DNA from: Xiphydria camelus
Lineage: Eukaryota > Arthropoda > Insecta > Hymenoptera > Xiphydriidae
Direction of reading: 5' to 3'
Length of the DNA: 64,000 nt
Assembly (NCBI GenBank): GCA_963678675.1
Contig: OY783199.1
Span: 4,471,501 to 4,535,500 of the forward strand
Shown here: one piece after another, positions 44,519 to 55,283 of the stretch
Position numbering within the stretch: the stretch's first letter is position 1
Layout of the letters: every line of letters starts with the position of its first letter
Made by a program: the position numbers and the translations under genes
The notes under the pieces: model-generated
The model's input: the letters and a program-made list of their open reading frames with translations, nothing else
The model's database searches: none
Told to the model about the DNA's origin: nothing

Positions 44519-45448
44519 GGCTTTATTACCTACGTGCTAATAGATTTATCTTAACTGTTACTCGATTACATGAACTACTAATATATAAATCGTATGCAAC
44601 TAATGTATATACCAATTATCTGTCGTGACATTGTTTTCTCGGTGAAACGCATGGCCCGGGCGCGTGAAACGCGCTACGTGCGCCGAGGGTAGGTCGACGG
44701 AGAGGATCGAAGGTCTTTCGTAGATCGGTATACGTCGAATCGTTTCATTTCCGGGCATTACGAGGGAGAGAATGCGCGACGGTACCGCGCAACTTCCGTC
44801 GGTCGTCGAGTAGTAGTAGTTAGGCGCGTTCCGTAGGAAGGATTCGTTGGGAAAACGCCGCGTCGTCGCGTGGGAAGTTGGCGCGCGCGCGCGAATCGCG
44901 AGGAAAATTCACGAAGGGGGGGAGGGAAATTGAAAGTGGATCAATCGAGGAGGACGGAGCGTGGACGGCGACTCGCGTCAGCCGATTGTTTCTCATTTTT
45001 AGTCAAAGACGCTTTCTTACGCGTTTTAGTTTTTCGACGATTTTCATTCGCACACTTGTAATCGAATTTGGACCGTCGTCCACGTTTCCCACGTCTCGCC
45101 GATGCTTTTTAAGACACGGATCTCTTCGAAATGCTTGACGCGAAGTCTCGAACTTTCATTTTCGATGAGGTATAGGCGTGCTTTCCGTTCCTTCTTCTAT
45201 TTCGGGGCGTGCTATTCCACGTATAATCGCAGGTGTCGACGCCGTCGCACTAGATAGCCTGGATACACAAAAGGAGGACGCCGATCGCGCGGCGAAGTAG
45301 GCGGAATCTCGAAGGGGTTTAAAAGTCTCCGGGTTTAAACAACGAGGCGGGTTATCGTTGATAGGAGAAACGAGTAGGGGAGGGGGGAAAAGCACAATGA
45401 GTAATTAAACGTGATCAGGATATACGTAATAGGTTTAAGGTCGTCACA

Positions 45449-45454
45449 AATAAA
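45449..45454 (+). terminator. hth: Candidate poly(A) signal AATAAA (proximal)
   Basis: This is the first canonical AATAAA after the HDless stop codon that I found, 2.1 kb downstream. It is followed within 10 bp by TTTGTGTCTATTTTT, a U/GU-rich element of the kind used for 3' end formation. It lies outside any recognised repeat. Confidence 0.4.
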
Positions 45455-45699
45455 TTTGTGTCTATTTTTAAATGAGGAATCGCGCGCGGAATATTAAGCG
45501 GTTAGGGAGACGATTAGAGAGGGAGGGAGCGAGAGAGCGATGCGCGCGCTACGTTTGAGGATGTAGAGTAGTTTTTAAATTATTAGCGATATCACAGCGT
45601 TACCACTTGTATCGCGCGATTAAGAGACACGGACTAGTAGGCGTTTCGTGTAGGCAGGGAGAAAAGAGCACGGAAAAAAATAAATCGCAGCATTATATC

Positions 45700-45952
45700 T
45701 CACACCGAGAAGACAAATTATTTGAAGTTAATAAATGTTCGAATATGGCAAAATAAATATTTTAGCGAATTAAGTAAATATTCCTTAACTATTACGATAT
45801 TTATTTCGCACAACTCAATCCTTTGCAGCAACGATTTGAATCAAATAAATATTGTAATAATTAACATATATTTTTTTGTTCCAACGAAATATTTATTTCG
45901 CCCTATATAGAATTACATTTATTAACTGTTAATGAACTGTTCTCCCGGTGCA
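45700..45952. repeat. MITE family G nested in D
   Basis: It runs from CACACCGAGAAGACAAATTA to ATGAACTGTTCTCCCGGTG, with ATTTCGCCCTATATAGAATTAC before the right end, colinear with 36124-36374. Confidence 0.82.
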
Positions 45953-46023
45953 AAGTTTGCGGTAAATTTTAGGACAAGGCCAATTTATTGTTACGATAAC
46001 TGCAATTTTAGTAAAAATGATAG

Positions 46024-46429
46024 TACACCGAGAGAAAGAGCTGGTTAAAAGAATTATAATTTAACTAGAAATCGTGGTCGATTTTAGCGCCAACCATGAT
46101 ACCATAATTCTTCTAAACTGCTAAGTTTTGATTATAATAACAAGATTGCTGCAGCCAGATAAATTTCCAGTATGGTCGATTGATGTTTCCGACCTTTTTT
46201 TTTTATACAGTTAACATTACCACGCAGTAATATTATCGATCTACTTTTCTGATTAACATAATCATGGTGCGCATGGCTGTTATAAACTACAATCTTTACT
46301 ATAATCACGTAACAAAAGTTATTTCGACTGCATTCATGGTCTATCAAACCGTAAATATGGTACTAGTAACCAGGAAAAGTCAACCTTGCGATTACGGTTG
46401 TCTTTACCACACATTTTTCTCTCAGTGTA
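46024..46429. repeat. Family E, full-length copy nested in D
   Basis: It starts TACACCGAGAGAAAGAGCTG and ends CACATTTTTCTCTCAGTGTA. It contains TTTTTTTTATACAGTTAACA near the middle. TA lies at both edges, consistent with a TA duplication in D's palindromic centre. Confidence 0.82.
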
Positions 46430-46650
46430 AAATTTGTAAAAGTTGCAAGCGTTGCTGTAATTTTTACTAAAATTGTAGTCATCGTAACACGGAATTGGTC
46501 TTACTCCGAAATTCATCACAAATTTTGTAGATGCTATGATCTATTTTTTCTATGGAGGAAGGAGAGAATGCATGTGTGTGTATGTGTGTGTGAGGGGGTG
46601 AAAGAACGACGTAGGGAGCTAACGCGCGAGACAGGCAGGGAAATCAGGAG

Positions 46651-46676
46651 AAAGAGAGAGAGAGAGAGAGAGAGAA
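46651..46676. repeat. (GA)n microsatellite
   Basis: This is an uninterrupted GA run of about 25 bp just after family D, in sequence that may be 3' UTR. Confidence 0.88.
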
Positions 46677-46942
46677 TGAGAGTGGACAAATCAAAAGGAA
46701 ATTTAAGAACTGCGTAAAGCGATAGGAGGGAATTACGAGTGGTCGGCTTTTCAATGCTAAACACCCAAACGCGTTGCGATTAACGAATAATCAAATCGTC
46801 AGCGCGGTGTCCCGAGGGAACGATTATTTCGTAGCCGATTAGATCACGTTCGACGACGAGGCGGCACGGGGAAAGCGGAAAACCACGCAATCCAAAATGA
46901 TAGAAAATGCGGCGAAAAATGCGCGCGCGCGACGCGACGCGA

Positions 46943-47560
46943 AACTAGGTTTCGGTACTCGTAACTAGGGAGTTGTGTGAGGTACAAGTCCTGGCCGGCA
47001 GGGCGCAATAGGCCCACCCCCAATCCCCGTACTTCTTGACCCTTGAAAAAGTTAATAACAAAAGAAAAAAGAAACTGCCTTCCACTGGTGCCCAGCCCAC
47101 CCGGCACCCCTGTACCCGTTGTACCATTCCCCACTTTCGCCGACAAGGCGCAGTGTTCGATCGCGTACACTGAAAACGAGAGAAAATTCGACACAGCGCG
47201 ACGCACACACAAACACGATTATACGAGAAACTCGGACCCCGACGAACATTCGTCGCTCACGTACGAGTGCGGTACGACCACACGGGGCGCGCGGTACAGG
47301 GTGACACGAACGGCAAAAATATGCATACACACGGGTGCAGGGTGCGTGCAGGGCACCAAAGAGGAGAGCAGAGACGAGGGGCGCCCCGCGATCATGCGAC
47401 CGAACTTCACGAGGCGACTTTCACGTGGTAGGAGGTCGTCCACGAGGTGTGACGCGTGACGGGGTGGCGCCCCCACCCCTTCTTCTACGAAGTACGGAGG
47501 TTGGGCGGTAGGATCTTGGCTCCTGCTGGCCGGAACCCTAGTTACGAGTGCCGAACCTAG
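46943..47560. repeat. Segment bounded by a 25-28 bp inverted repeat (Y)
   Basis: AACTAGGTTTCGGTACTCGT (continuing AACTAGGG) at 46943-46970 is the inverse of CCCTAGTTACGAGTGCCGAA (continuing CCTAG) at 47536-47560, differing at about two positions. The 565-bp interior does not resemble the other repeats and holds only weak overlapping ORFs on both strands. It may be an unrecognised nonautonomous transposon or a structured UTR segment. Confidence 0.45.
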
Positions 47561-48904
47561 GGTCGAGAGAAGGTCCATCGATGCCACTGCATTCGGCGGA
47601 CTGCATCTCGGCTTTTCGATGGAAAGCTGAGCGTCCCACGCGCGCGCTTCACGGACCGTTGGCTCAGGATATGGTCGTCGCCGTTTGGGACGCGAAAATC
47701 TGAGGTATCGTTCGTTCGCGGAATTTGAGAGGGTTCAACCGATCGTATAAGTTTGAACTCTCTGTGTGGGATGTCGTATGGTGACGTCACATGTGTGGGA
47801 AGGAATCGGAGAATGTTTGCGGACGAAGGGAGAGACGGATCGAGTTCGATTCTCTGCTGCGAGAGAGAGGTTATTTTGCGGATTTATCCGATCGACTGCA
47901 TTTTTTGGGGTGAAACTAAATATTCCGTCGGCCCGGCAAATTATTTGAGTCGATAGACGCGAGAGGGTGAAATGGTTTTGTCGAATCAACGTCGCGGAAT
48001 TGTTGCTTCGCTCGAGAAAAGATTTTGCGACTGTATAAATATACGAAAATTATTTTTCTCGGTGCATCATCCCAGGCGTGTCAAAAATGACAACTTCTGA
48101 ATCCAATTTAATCGTTCGTACTTAATTAGATTTCAAATTTCTTCGTACAGAACTTTTGAGAAACGAGGCCTCCCGATTCGGAGATCCTTCCAGGATGACA
48201 CGGTGTTGATTTAAATTCGCGAGGGAAAGAGGGAGCAGTCTAATGCTACGTATATACATGTAGAAAACGAGTTGTCGATGATTTGCCAATATTGATAGGT
48301 ATTATCTAGAGTTGCGTTAAGTTTGACGATTTTTTTTTTGTTAGGGTGACTACGTGCAGGGAGGTTTTTTTGCTGGATAAGTTGAGGGGCATGAAATTAG
48401 CGGGACGCGTCCGGTTGCATCAAATGCGCGATCAGGGAGAGAATGTTTAGAGAGTGGAAGCTGAAAGAATGGAGACTCGTCGTATAGTCGTGTCCTATAG
48501 CGGAAAACGTGAATAATTAGTGCCATAGGTTGCAGTATAGGCGCTCGCGCTCATGCGTCGTCACTGCGTGTACTTAAAAATGCGTGTGTTTCGGACAGGG
48601 AGAAAGGGAGAGTGAGAATGGAGAATGAAAGAAAGGGGTTACCCGCGCCACGGAAATGTAGCGCTCGAGCGGCGAACGTCGTTCGCGAATAGCGTTGGAC
48701 AACCTGGCTCCCGAGGACCGATGCACTTTGCTCGTTCATTCATCGTGCCTGCAGTCATTTCCTTGCAACTGCAGCCACGGAATATTCCGTCGTTCGTTTC
48801 TTTCGGTTTTGCAAAGAAACGGTCCGTGGCTCAGGAATATTAAAAATCCGTGAATACTCTTGTTTGCTTTTCAATACCGTTCGAAAAGCGAATACTCGCG
48901 GAAA

Positions 48905-49386
48905 TACACTGAGAGAAATAATTGCTAGTGTCAAAAACATACGTTTTGAATGAAGAACATAATTGACCTTACAAATTCTTAAGAATAAGGATTCGAAGAA
49001 TACTTGGTTGAAGAATATATATTCTTGATTCCAGAGTATCTTCGTTGGAGCAAGAAACTCTTTCTGCACTGAGGAAATAATTTATTTATAATTAATGAAT
49101 GTTTGTTTTGATGTGGCGAAATAAACTTTTTGTTGGACCGAGTAACTTCGTTACCTATTACGATATTTATTTGGCATGATTTGATCCTTCGAGAGAATTA
49201 TTTCAGTGAAATAATCTTTTAATAATAACCATATATTTTCTCGTCTTAACGAAATGTTTATTTCGCCGCATTTGAAATTACATTTATTAACTAGCTCGAA
49301 GAAAACCATGGATTGATCCTGGAATTATATCACGTTTTTGATCAAAGGAAACCTTTTTTTGACATCAGCAATTACTTCTCTCAGTT
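48905..49386. repeat. MITE family B with nested G
   Basis: The left piece starts TACACTGAGAGAAATAATTG and includes GAAGAATATATATTCTTGAT, the intact palindromic centre where family C sits in other copies. The right piece has TTTTTGACATCAGCAATTAC and CTCTCAGTT. Family G occupies 49065-49294. Confidence 0.82.
49065..49294. repeat. MITE family G nested in B
   Basis: TGCACTGAGGAAATAATTTA at the left and AATTACATTTATTAACTAG at the right match G. The last terminal bases and about 40 bp of the adjoining B sequence are missing, so deletion accompanied or followed insertion. Confidence 0.75.
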
Positions 49387-50325
49387 CAGAGCTGCGTTCG
49401 TGAAGAAAGAAATCGTCTTGGCTCCTCGGAGCCGCGTTGTCCAACGCCGATTTAGAAGCTATACCATCGCGCGCGCGTACACACACGCACACACACTCAA
49501 CAGAGCACCGTCGTTGACGCGTCGACCCGCAGTCGCCGACACAAGTATTCTTCGATGCATTTACATTAGAGTTAGTCTCCGTTTCTCGTTCGTAGAGAGA
49601 GAGAGAGAGTCGGTATTACGCCTGTACTGCCATGTGAGACCGTCGCGAGAGGGTCGACGAGAAGCTACGACGGGTCTCCCTCTACGCTTCACGATCGTCG
49701 CCTCGAGCGCCGCCGATCGTCGGCGATCGGCGAGTCGCGATCGAACGCGGGTCCTCAAGTGCGTCGGCGGTGCGTTTTTTTCGGTGATGGTTTCCTTTTT
49801 TTCTCGTTTCCTCCTCGATGCATCGCAATTCGACGAAAGGGGAGAGACCGCTCTCCCGCGTACTCGATACATACACGTGTAGGTATGTCTCGCACTTTCG
49901 TCGAAATTCGACGCGACTGGATTTTTTTTGGATCCTCCACTCCGCGAGAGAGGAGAGACGGAGTGAGCACTTGTTAATGTCGTGTAGTTACGTTTTTGTT
50001 TCGCATTGTTTCTGTATTTGTTAACGTTTACGACTCTCGTTTACACGCGCGGGGCACGCTCGCGCACACATAGACACTGATGGAACGCAGCCGGGTCTCG
50101 ATTACGTAAGAGACGGACGGACGCATATATGCTCACACGCGCGCGGCACAGGGGAATCTTTTTAACAGGCAGGCATTGTACGTGTATGTGTGTTGCATTA
50201 CAACTTACTAGAGATTAAGGAAGGAACTCACCCACACATTGTATACGACTAGCATTATAGTGATAATATATTACCGATAATGATACTGTTTAAACTATTG
50301 TCTCAATCAACGTATTTTCATTATA

Positions 50326-50331
50326 AATAAA
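50326..50331 (+). terminator. hth: Candidate poly(A) signal AATAAA (distal)
   Basis: ATAAATAAATG is followed 8-16 bp later by CCTTGTTGAGTT, a GU-rich downstream element. The preceding 170 bp are AT-rich and free of recognised repeats. It lies 7.0 kb after the HDless stop codon and could end a long 3' UTR. Confidence 0.4.
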
Positions 50332-50560
50332 TGTTAGCCTTGTTGAGTTAAAAATCCTGTGACTTTCATTTGGACGAATCGCGCGCTATTTTCCCCGATG
50401 CCGATATCCTCGTCGCTTTCGTGATCTTCGGATCGAGTACGATCATTGTATCGAGAGGTAAGGGAGAATGGAAGGGTCAATGGATGCGATGACTTTTTTG
50501 GAAACTGTGTTTCTCCGTTTGCTCTTTTAATTTGTTTTTTTTCGAATCGCACAAGCAGCG

Positions 50561-50834
50561 TACATCGAGAGAAATAATTGCTGGTACTAAAGAATTTGTT
50601 TCTTTAACAAAAACATGATATAATACCAGGATCAAGCTGTAGTTTTCTTCGTGCGGGAAAGTATTTGGGGGGCTCGAGTAATTATTTTTTTCGCACAGGA
50701 AGAACTTTTCGTCCCATCGAAGATAATCTTGAATCAAGAATATAGATTCTTCGACGAAGAATCTGTATTCTTAAAAATGTGTACCTAGTTGAAGAAGTAT
50801 TTTTTTCATGCTGGCAATCGTTTCTCTCGATGTA
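50561..50834. repeat. MITE family B (reverse orientation)
   Basis: It starts TACATCGAGAGAAATAATTG and ends GGCAATCGTTTCTCTCGATGTA, with ACCAGGATCAAGCTGTAG and GGCTCGAGTAATTATTTTTT in reverse relative to 1017-1305. It is uninterrupted, about 274 bp. Confidence 0.8.
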
Positions 50835-52427
50835 CTAAGTCGTAAATTCATATTTTTAGGACATGATTCGACGCTAATTTTCGTTTCTCCGTGATGCGCC
50901 TACGTTTTCATCCCAGCATCCTTGTGGGGGTGGCCCCGATCGTTCGGGAAACGAAATCGACTATCGCGAGCGCGCGCAACGACCGAGCAATGAGTTTCCC
51001 CCGATTTGCGGGGACGAGTCCCAGCGGCGCACCGGACGACGAGCCGCGGCGCGTCCGTCCATAAATCTCAGTTAACCCTCCCCCCGTCTAATAAATATTT
51101 AACCCTTTAAATTTGCAACAACCCTTAGCGTGTAGCCATTTGCATAAGACTTCTATTTCATTTACACATCGCATAATTGAATATTTAAATTCAATTGCTC
51201 CCCGTTACGCGCTCGCAGTTTCGAGCCGCAAAACTGCAGTAAAACTTGTAACGGGACCACTTTCCTCCCCCGAAATCGCTCCCGCGCCTCCGCCGCGCGC
51301 CTCGTACCTCCGACCCTCGCGCGGCGAAGGGCTCCAAGAATATTTTGGCGCCTCCAGGGACTCTCTCGCGGGAGGGCCGGCGAACGCGCGGGGGCGGTGG
51401 GAGGGAGATGGCCCAACCGCGCGAAGAGATAGAGGAACGCTCTCTCGGTGTAATCACTTGTAAATTGACCTTCTAATTCTTTGTCACCGGGATTAATCCA
51501 GTCCCGACTTCCTCTCTCTCTCTCTCTCTCGCTCCGAGCGCCTCGAGGTGCAATTAGTAATCAGCAGATCGGCAATCTCCGCTTCCTCTCCGGTCTGGAA
51601 GGCTCCCTCCCGCCCCTCGCCTCGTTCTCCTCGCGTTGCCGTCGATCCTCTCGAAAGTCGTCCCTCGCGCGACCTTCGATCGGGAGAGGATGAGGAGGGA
51701 TGAGAAAGAGAACCGACGACTGGTTATATTCATGGTTCGAAACGTCACGCGCGTTCGCCGACGATTGCAAAATCGCGAGAGAGTCGTCCTGAAGAGTGTC
51801 CCGCGCCCGGAAATTTCAAATTAAAACCGCCTACTTATACTTACAGCTCCGCGAGAGTGAGACGCGGTTTATCTCTCTTTCTTTTTTTTTCCCCCCGGCA
51901 AATATTTGCCAAGATCGCGCGTTATACGCGCGGAGACGCTTTCGTGACTGACATCATCCAAGTGTGCGTTCCCGGGCTCACGTACACGCCTCTCCGCCGC
52001 AGACACCGTCGAACGAAACACTCGCGGCGATCGGCGTTGTCACGATATTCATAATAGCGATGATCGGTCGAGATCGTAACGGCGATAAGCGTCGCGTCAA
52101 AAATCGTGGAGGCGGTCGCCGCGGAGAGCGACAAGGGGGCCGCGCGCGCACGTACCGACAGCATAATACATTATGTAGATACATCTCGACGTAGCGCAAA
52201 CAAACCGGGCATATCTGTCTAGTGAAATTCAAGAGGTGCACTCCGTGGCGATAGTAACTAGATATCTGGTACCCCCGCCCACTATGCTGGAGGTATAAAT
52301 GGCGTCACGCGGCACGGTAACGCGTCGACCCGCGTGCCAAGTGTGGTTGCGGATAATCATAATTCGCACGCACGTCCCGATACGTTTGCGAAAATTGTAG
52401 GCTTAAATCTCCTTACAATTTTGCCAG

Positions 52428-53024
52428 CCCGGGCGGAAAAATTCGATATATTTTCTATCTAATCCATGTGTTCTTTTGGTTATGTATAGATTATACGTAA
52501 TTTCTATATTAATCATATAAGAACTACGTATTGATTATCCCAAGCTGAAAAGTTCCATATGATTTATAGTATAGTCCATATGTGGATTTGATCGTATATG
52601 GGTTATATATGATTTCGATAAAAATCATATATGGACTCTATATAAACCATGTACAGTCCTTATATGGTTAATATAGAAATCATGTATAATCCAGATATAA
52701 CCAAAATCACATATCTATCGTCGTTGGACTAAGAATATCTCCTATATGTGCAAATTTTACCGATTCTGCGATTTTACTATACCTATATTTAGTATCAGAA
52801 AGTTGGTCCGCACTGTTTGGTAATATCACTTATGTGCCACATAACTTTCAAAATGTTTAACATTTAATAATAAATTAAACCTATGTGAGCACTTCTAAAA
52901 ATTTGTCAACGAAGAATTTTCATGTGCATAATACATACGTAGGATCTATTTTGCACATACGAGATATTCTTAAACCAACGACGATATAGATTGTATACAA
53001 AATGTGTAGAACTTCTGCCTGGGA
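52428..53024. repeat. Family L element(s) with nested M
   Basis: Repeated near-palindromic CCATATATGG-type motifs run through 52480-52710. The left boundary GGGCGGAAAAATTCG, an inner CAAGCTGAAAAGTTCCATAT and the right TGTGTAGAACTTCTGCCTGG resemble the ends of the L copy at 62654-63155. The inner start at about 52540 suggests one L inserted in or beside another. Element M splits it at 52714-52989. Confidence 0.6.
52714..52989. repeat. Inverted-repeat element M nested in L
   Basis: The left TATCGTCGTTGGACTAAGAA and right TTCTTAAACCAACGACGATA arms form a terminal inverted repeat of about 38 bp that includes ATATCTC and TATGTGCAAA. It is 276 bp, with no ORF and no other copy in the window. Confidence 0.72.
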
Positions 53025-53324
53025 GACATCAAAATCTTTAGAACTGATTGCTCGACTGTTTTATATTATATTATATATGTATATATATTTCGTGTTGATT
53101 CCGAAAAGATTTCACCGATTTATTGACGATTATCTAATGAACTTGACGCTTCTGAACTAGGCGGTATACAAAATCAACCTTGCGCGTGTTTATTTCGTCC
53201 TGTTGTACCTTCGCCACTGCCCCCACTCTATCGTTTATACTCGCAGTGTAGATCACGCGTCAGTGTGTAAATCAAGATAATTAAAAAAACCATTTATCGA
53301 GAATTTGATAATAGGGTAATTGTT

Positions 53325-53525
53325 GTAACGGTTAGTATTCATTGTCTGATAAAAAAAGTTATTTAAATATGGTGAAATACAGGAGTATTCCGTTGAAAAA
53401 CAATAGTACTCGTTAATTATTACAATATCTGGCTATCTCAAATGAGAGTTTTGAAGTAATCATTCGAAACAATCAAATATTGTGTAATGGCTATCGAATA
53501 ATTTTTTGCTACAACAAAATATCCA
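53325..53525. repeat. Diverged family G-like remnant
   Basis: The order TTAAATATGGTGAAATAC, TTCCGTTGAAAAACAA, CTCGTTAATTATTACAATAT and TCATTCGAAACAATCAAATA parallels family G but with many changes and no clear ends. Confidence 0.4.
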
Positions 53526-55237
53526 CCTCGATTACAATTTTGAAAGCCATACATCCGCTGTACAGCAGCAGCATATCGCTTGGCAAAGCGGGTCAGCTAC
53601 GTCACTAGATATTCAAATTTATATTTCCTCTCTTTGCAAATAAATGCCTACCCGTCGCAAATAAGTTCTCCACGAGATTCATATACGAATAAATCATTTC
53701 CCGAGTGTAGACTACGTGGTCCGCAGTCGCTACACCCTCATACCATGTCAAACACTGACAGAGCTCCGGGAACCCATTTATCAAAACTATAATTGTTTCA
53801 ATGGTCAACCAACCGATAATCCTCTCAGCTAAAATTTGCGACTATCTTCACCCATCACGCGAGAGCCGGAATCTCTTATTCAAAACTCCGATATGTGTAA
53901 TTCTAAAGTCTCCTGGCAAATTCACATTACGTAACGGAAACAGATAGGTAGACACGCTAAACATATGCGCGGAAAAATAGCTTCAGAAAAGGAGTGGGGG
54001 TAGGAGAGCGCGTAATAAAAGAGAAGATTCCTCGCCAGTCCGCATGGCAATGCCAACATCGATTAATTTATGCACGCGTAGGTGTGACGTTCGAACGCGT
54101 TGCGCCCGAACGAAATTTTCGATCGACGGATAACCGCGCCGCGTTAGTGCGGGGGACGCGTACCTCCGCGTATGCACACCGAGCCGCCGCGAGCGTCGTT
54201 CCCACACCCACGGAGAAAGAGGCGTCGGCGGGTTCCCAAGGTGCACGGGTACGTACGTACCTTACACATCGCTCACCGCGTAATGTGATAAGTGTAACGA
54301 CTTCGTCGACCAATTGGAGCCCGAGGTATTCCTCCCGGAGTACCGCCCATTTATGTATTAATGCCTCGTGTGTCGGCGGCGGTCGATCGCGCGGAACACG
54401 TACGGGAGAGCGACTCGGTGCACGCGTGCTTCTGCGGGGCTTCGCGTTTGACTCGAGTCGGCCGTGGTGCGTGTCGCGAATGAGACTTTATTTCTTTACG
54501 ACTGCGTGCAGTTCGTCTTGGTCGTGCGTTAACTCGTTCCGTTGGAATTTGTATACCTATTCCTGGACAAAAAATGCCTCTTTACGATGGGGTATTTATC
54601 AACGTTTCGCTAAAAATCGACATTTCCTAAATTGATCGCTCCATCTTATGTATCTTTTCGCGTTGACCACGAAAATCACTGTTATTAAACCGAAATATTT
54701 CAAAGGAAACATAAGATATGAACGATTTTCCTACGAGAAAATTATTGTTTTCTCATAAAATCACTTTACGAAAATTTCAATGGACGCTGACCCTTGACTC
54801 CGATCCGACTCTAGAACGGAAACAGAGAAACAGATCCGTCATCGCTCTAACCCGCGTTCTTCCCGCAAAAAACTACCCATTTCTACTAGCGCTCACGCGT
54901 GTTTTACACGAGCCGGTAAAGTTGAACGTTTCGCTTCCGAAAACTCGCGAAATAAGAGGTGCTGTAAAATTTGCCGCGCCTCGAATACAGAGCAGTTACG
55001 CTCCCGGGCAACGCCCACTTACACCCCGAAGGTGGCAATTCGCGCGCGTGTACAGGGAGGCCGGAAGACGTTCGATAATTTCATCGGCACCGGCTTACGT
55101 GTCAGCTGCGGCGATCAGCGCGTATGTTTTCATAATGTAATATCGGTGTAGCGTTCGCTGGGGGAGTTTCTTTCGGCGGGAAGAGGGACGGAACGGATGC
55201 CGTGCATGGCGCGGAGTCTATGCGCGTAATATGGGAG

Positions 55238-55240
<3 letters not shown>

Positions 55241-55281
<41 letters not shown>
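55241..55281. repeat. (GA)n microsatellite, about 41 bp
   Basis: This is one of the two longest dinucleotide runs in the window, in CpG-rich sequence without a supported gene. Confidence 0.9.

Positions 55282-55283
<2 letters not shown>

Larger units (their letters stand above)
43897..44645. repeat. Element S with nested I and R
   Basis: The outer arms GATCGAGTAACAGTTA (left) and TAACTGTTACTCGATTACATG (right) are inverted repeats. The ends are CACTGAGAGAACAAAACGTC and GACATTGTTTTCTCGGTG. Inside lie family I (44026-44173) and family R (44200-44518), separated by 26 bp of S. The composite starts 534 bp after the HDless stop codon. Confidence 0.75.
45670..46552. repeat. Family D element with two nested elements (G and E)
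   Basis: Pieces of one D element are CACGGAAAAAAATAAATCGC, then CAAAGTTTGCGGTAAATT to AATTTTAGTAAAAATGATAG, then AAAATTTGTAAAAGTTGCAA to TGATCTATTTTTTCTATGG. They are split by G (45700-45952) and E (46024-46429). Left and right D parts are inverted (CTGCAATTTTAGTAAAAA; TTTTTACTAAAATTGTAG). Confidence 0.82.
43364..50340 (+). other. hth: Possible 3' UTR of the short hth isoform / start of next intron
   Basis: Sequence after the HDless stop contains no supported gene. It opens with a CT- and TTC-rich stretch (43390-43440). Nested elements lie at 43897-44645 and 45670-46552, an inverted-repeat-bounded segment at 46943-47560 and a B/G composite at 48905-49386. CpG-rich parts (44650-45410, 47560-48030, 49390-50210) show only accidental ORFs. 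AATAAA signals occur at 45449 and 50326. The length of the UTR is unknown; this annotation marks the maximum suggested by the second signal. Confidence 0.4.

Noticed and set aside
47043..47459. 138-codon + strand ORF inside the inverted-repeat-bounded segment
   Set aside because: No transposase or other motif is visible and both strands are open. Not supported as a gene.
53994..54635. 213-codon + strand ORF
   Set aside because: Arg/Ser/Thr-rich with no domain and in a repeat-free CpG-rich block where several frames are open by chance.
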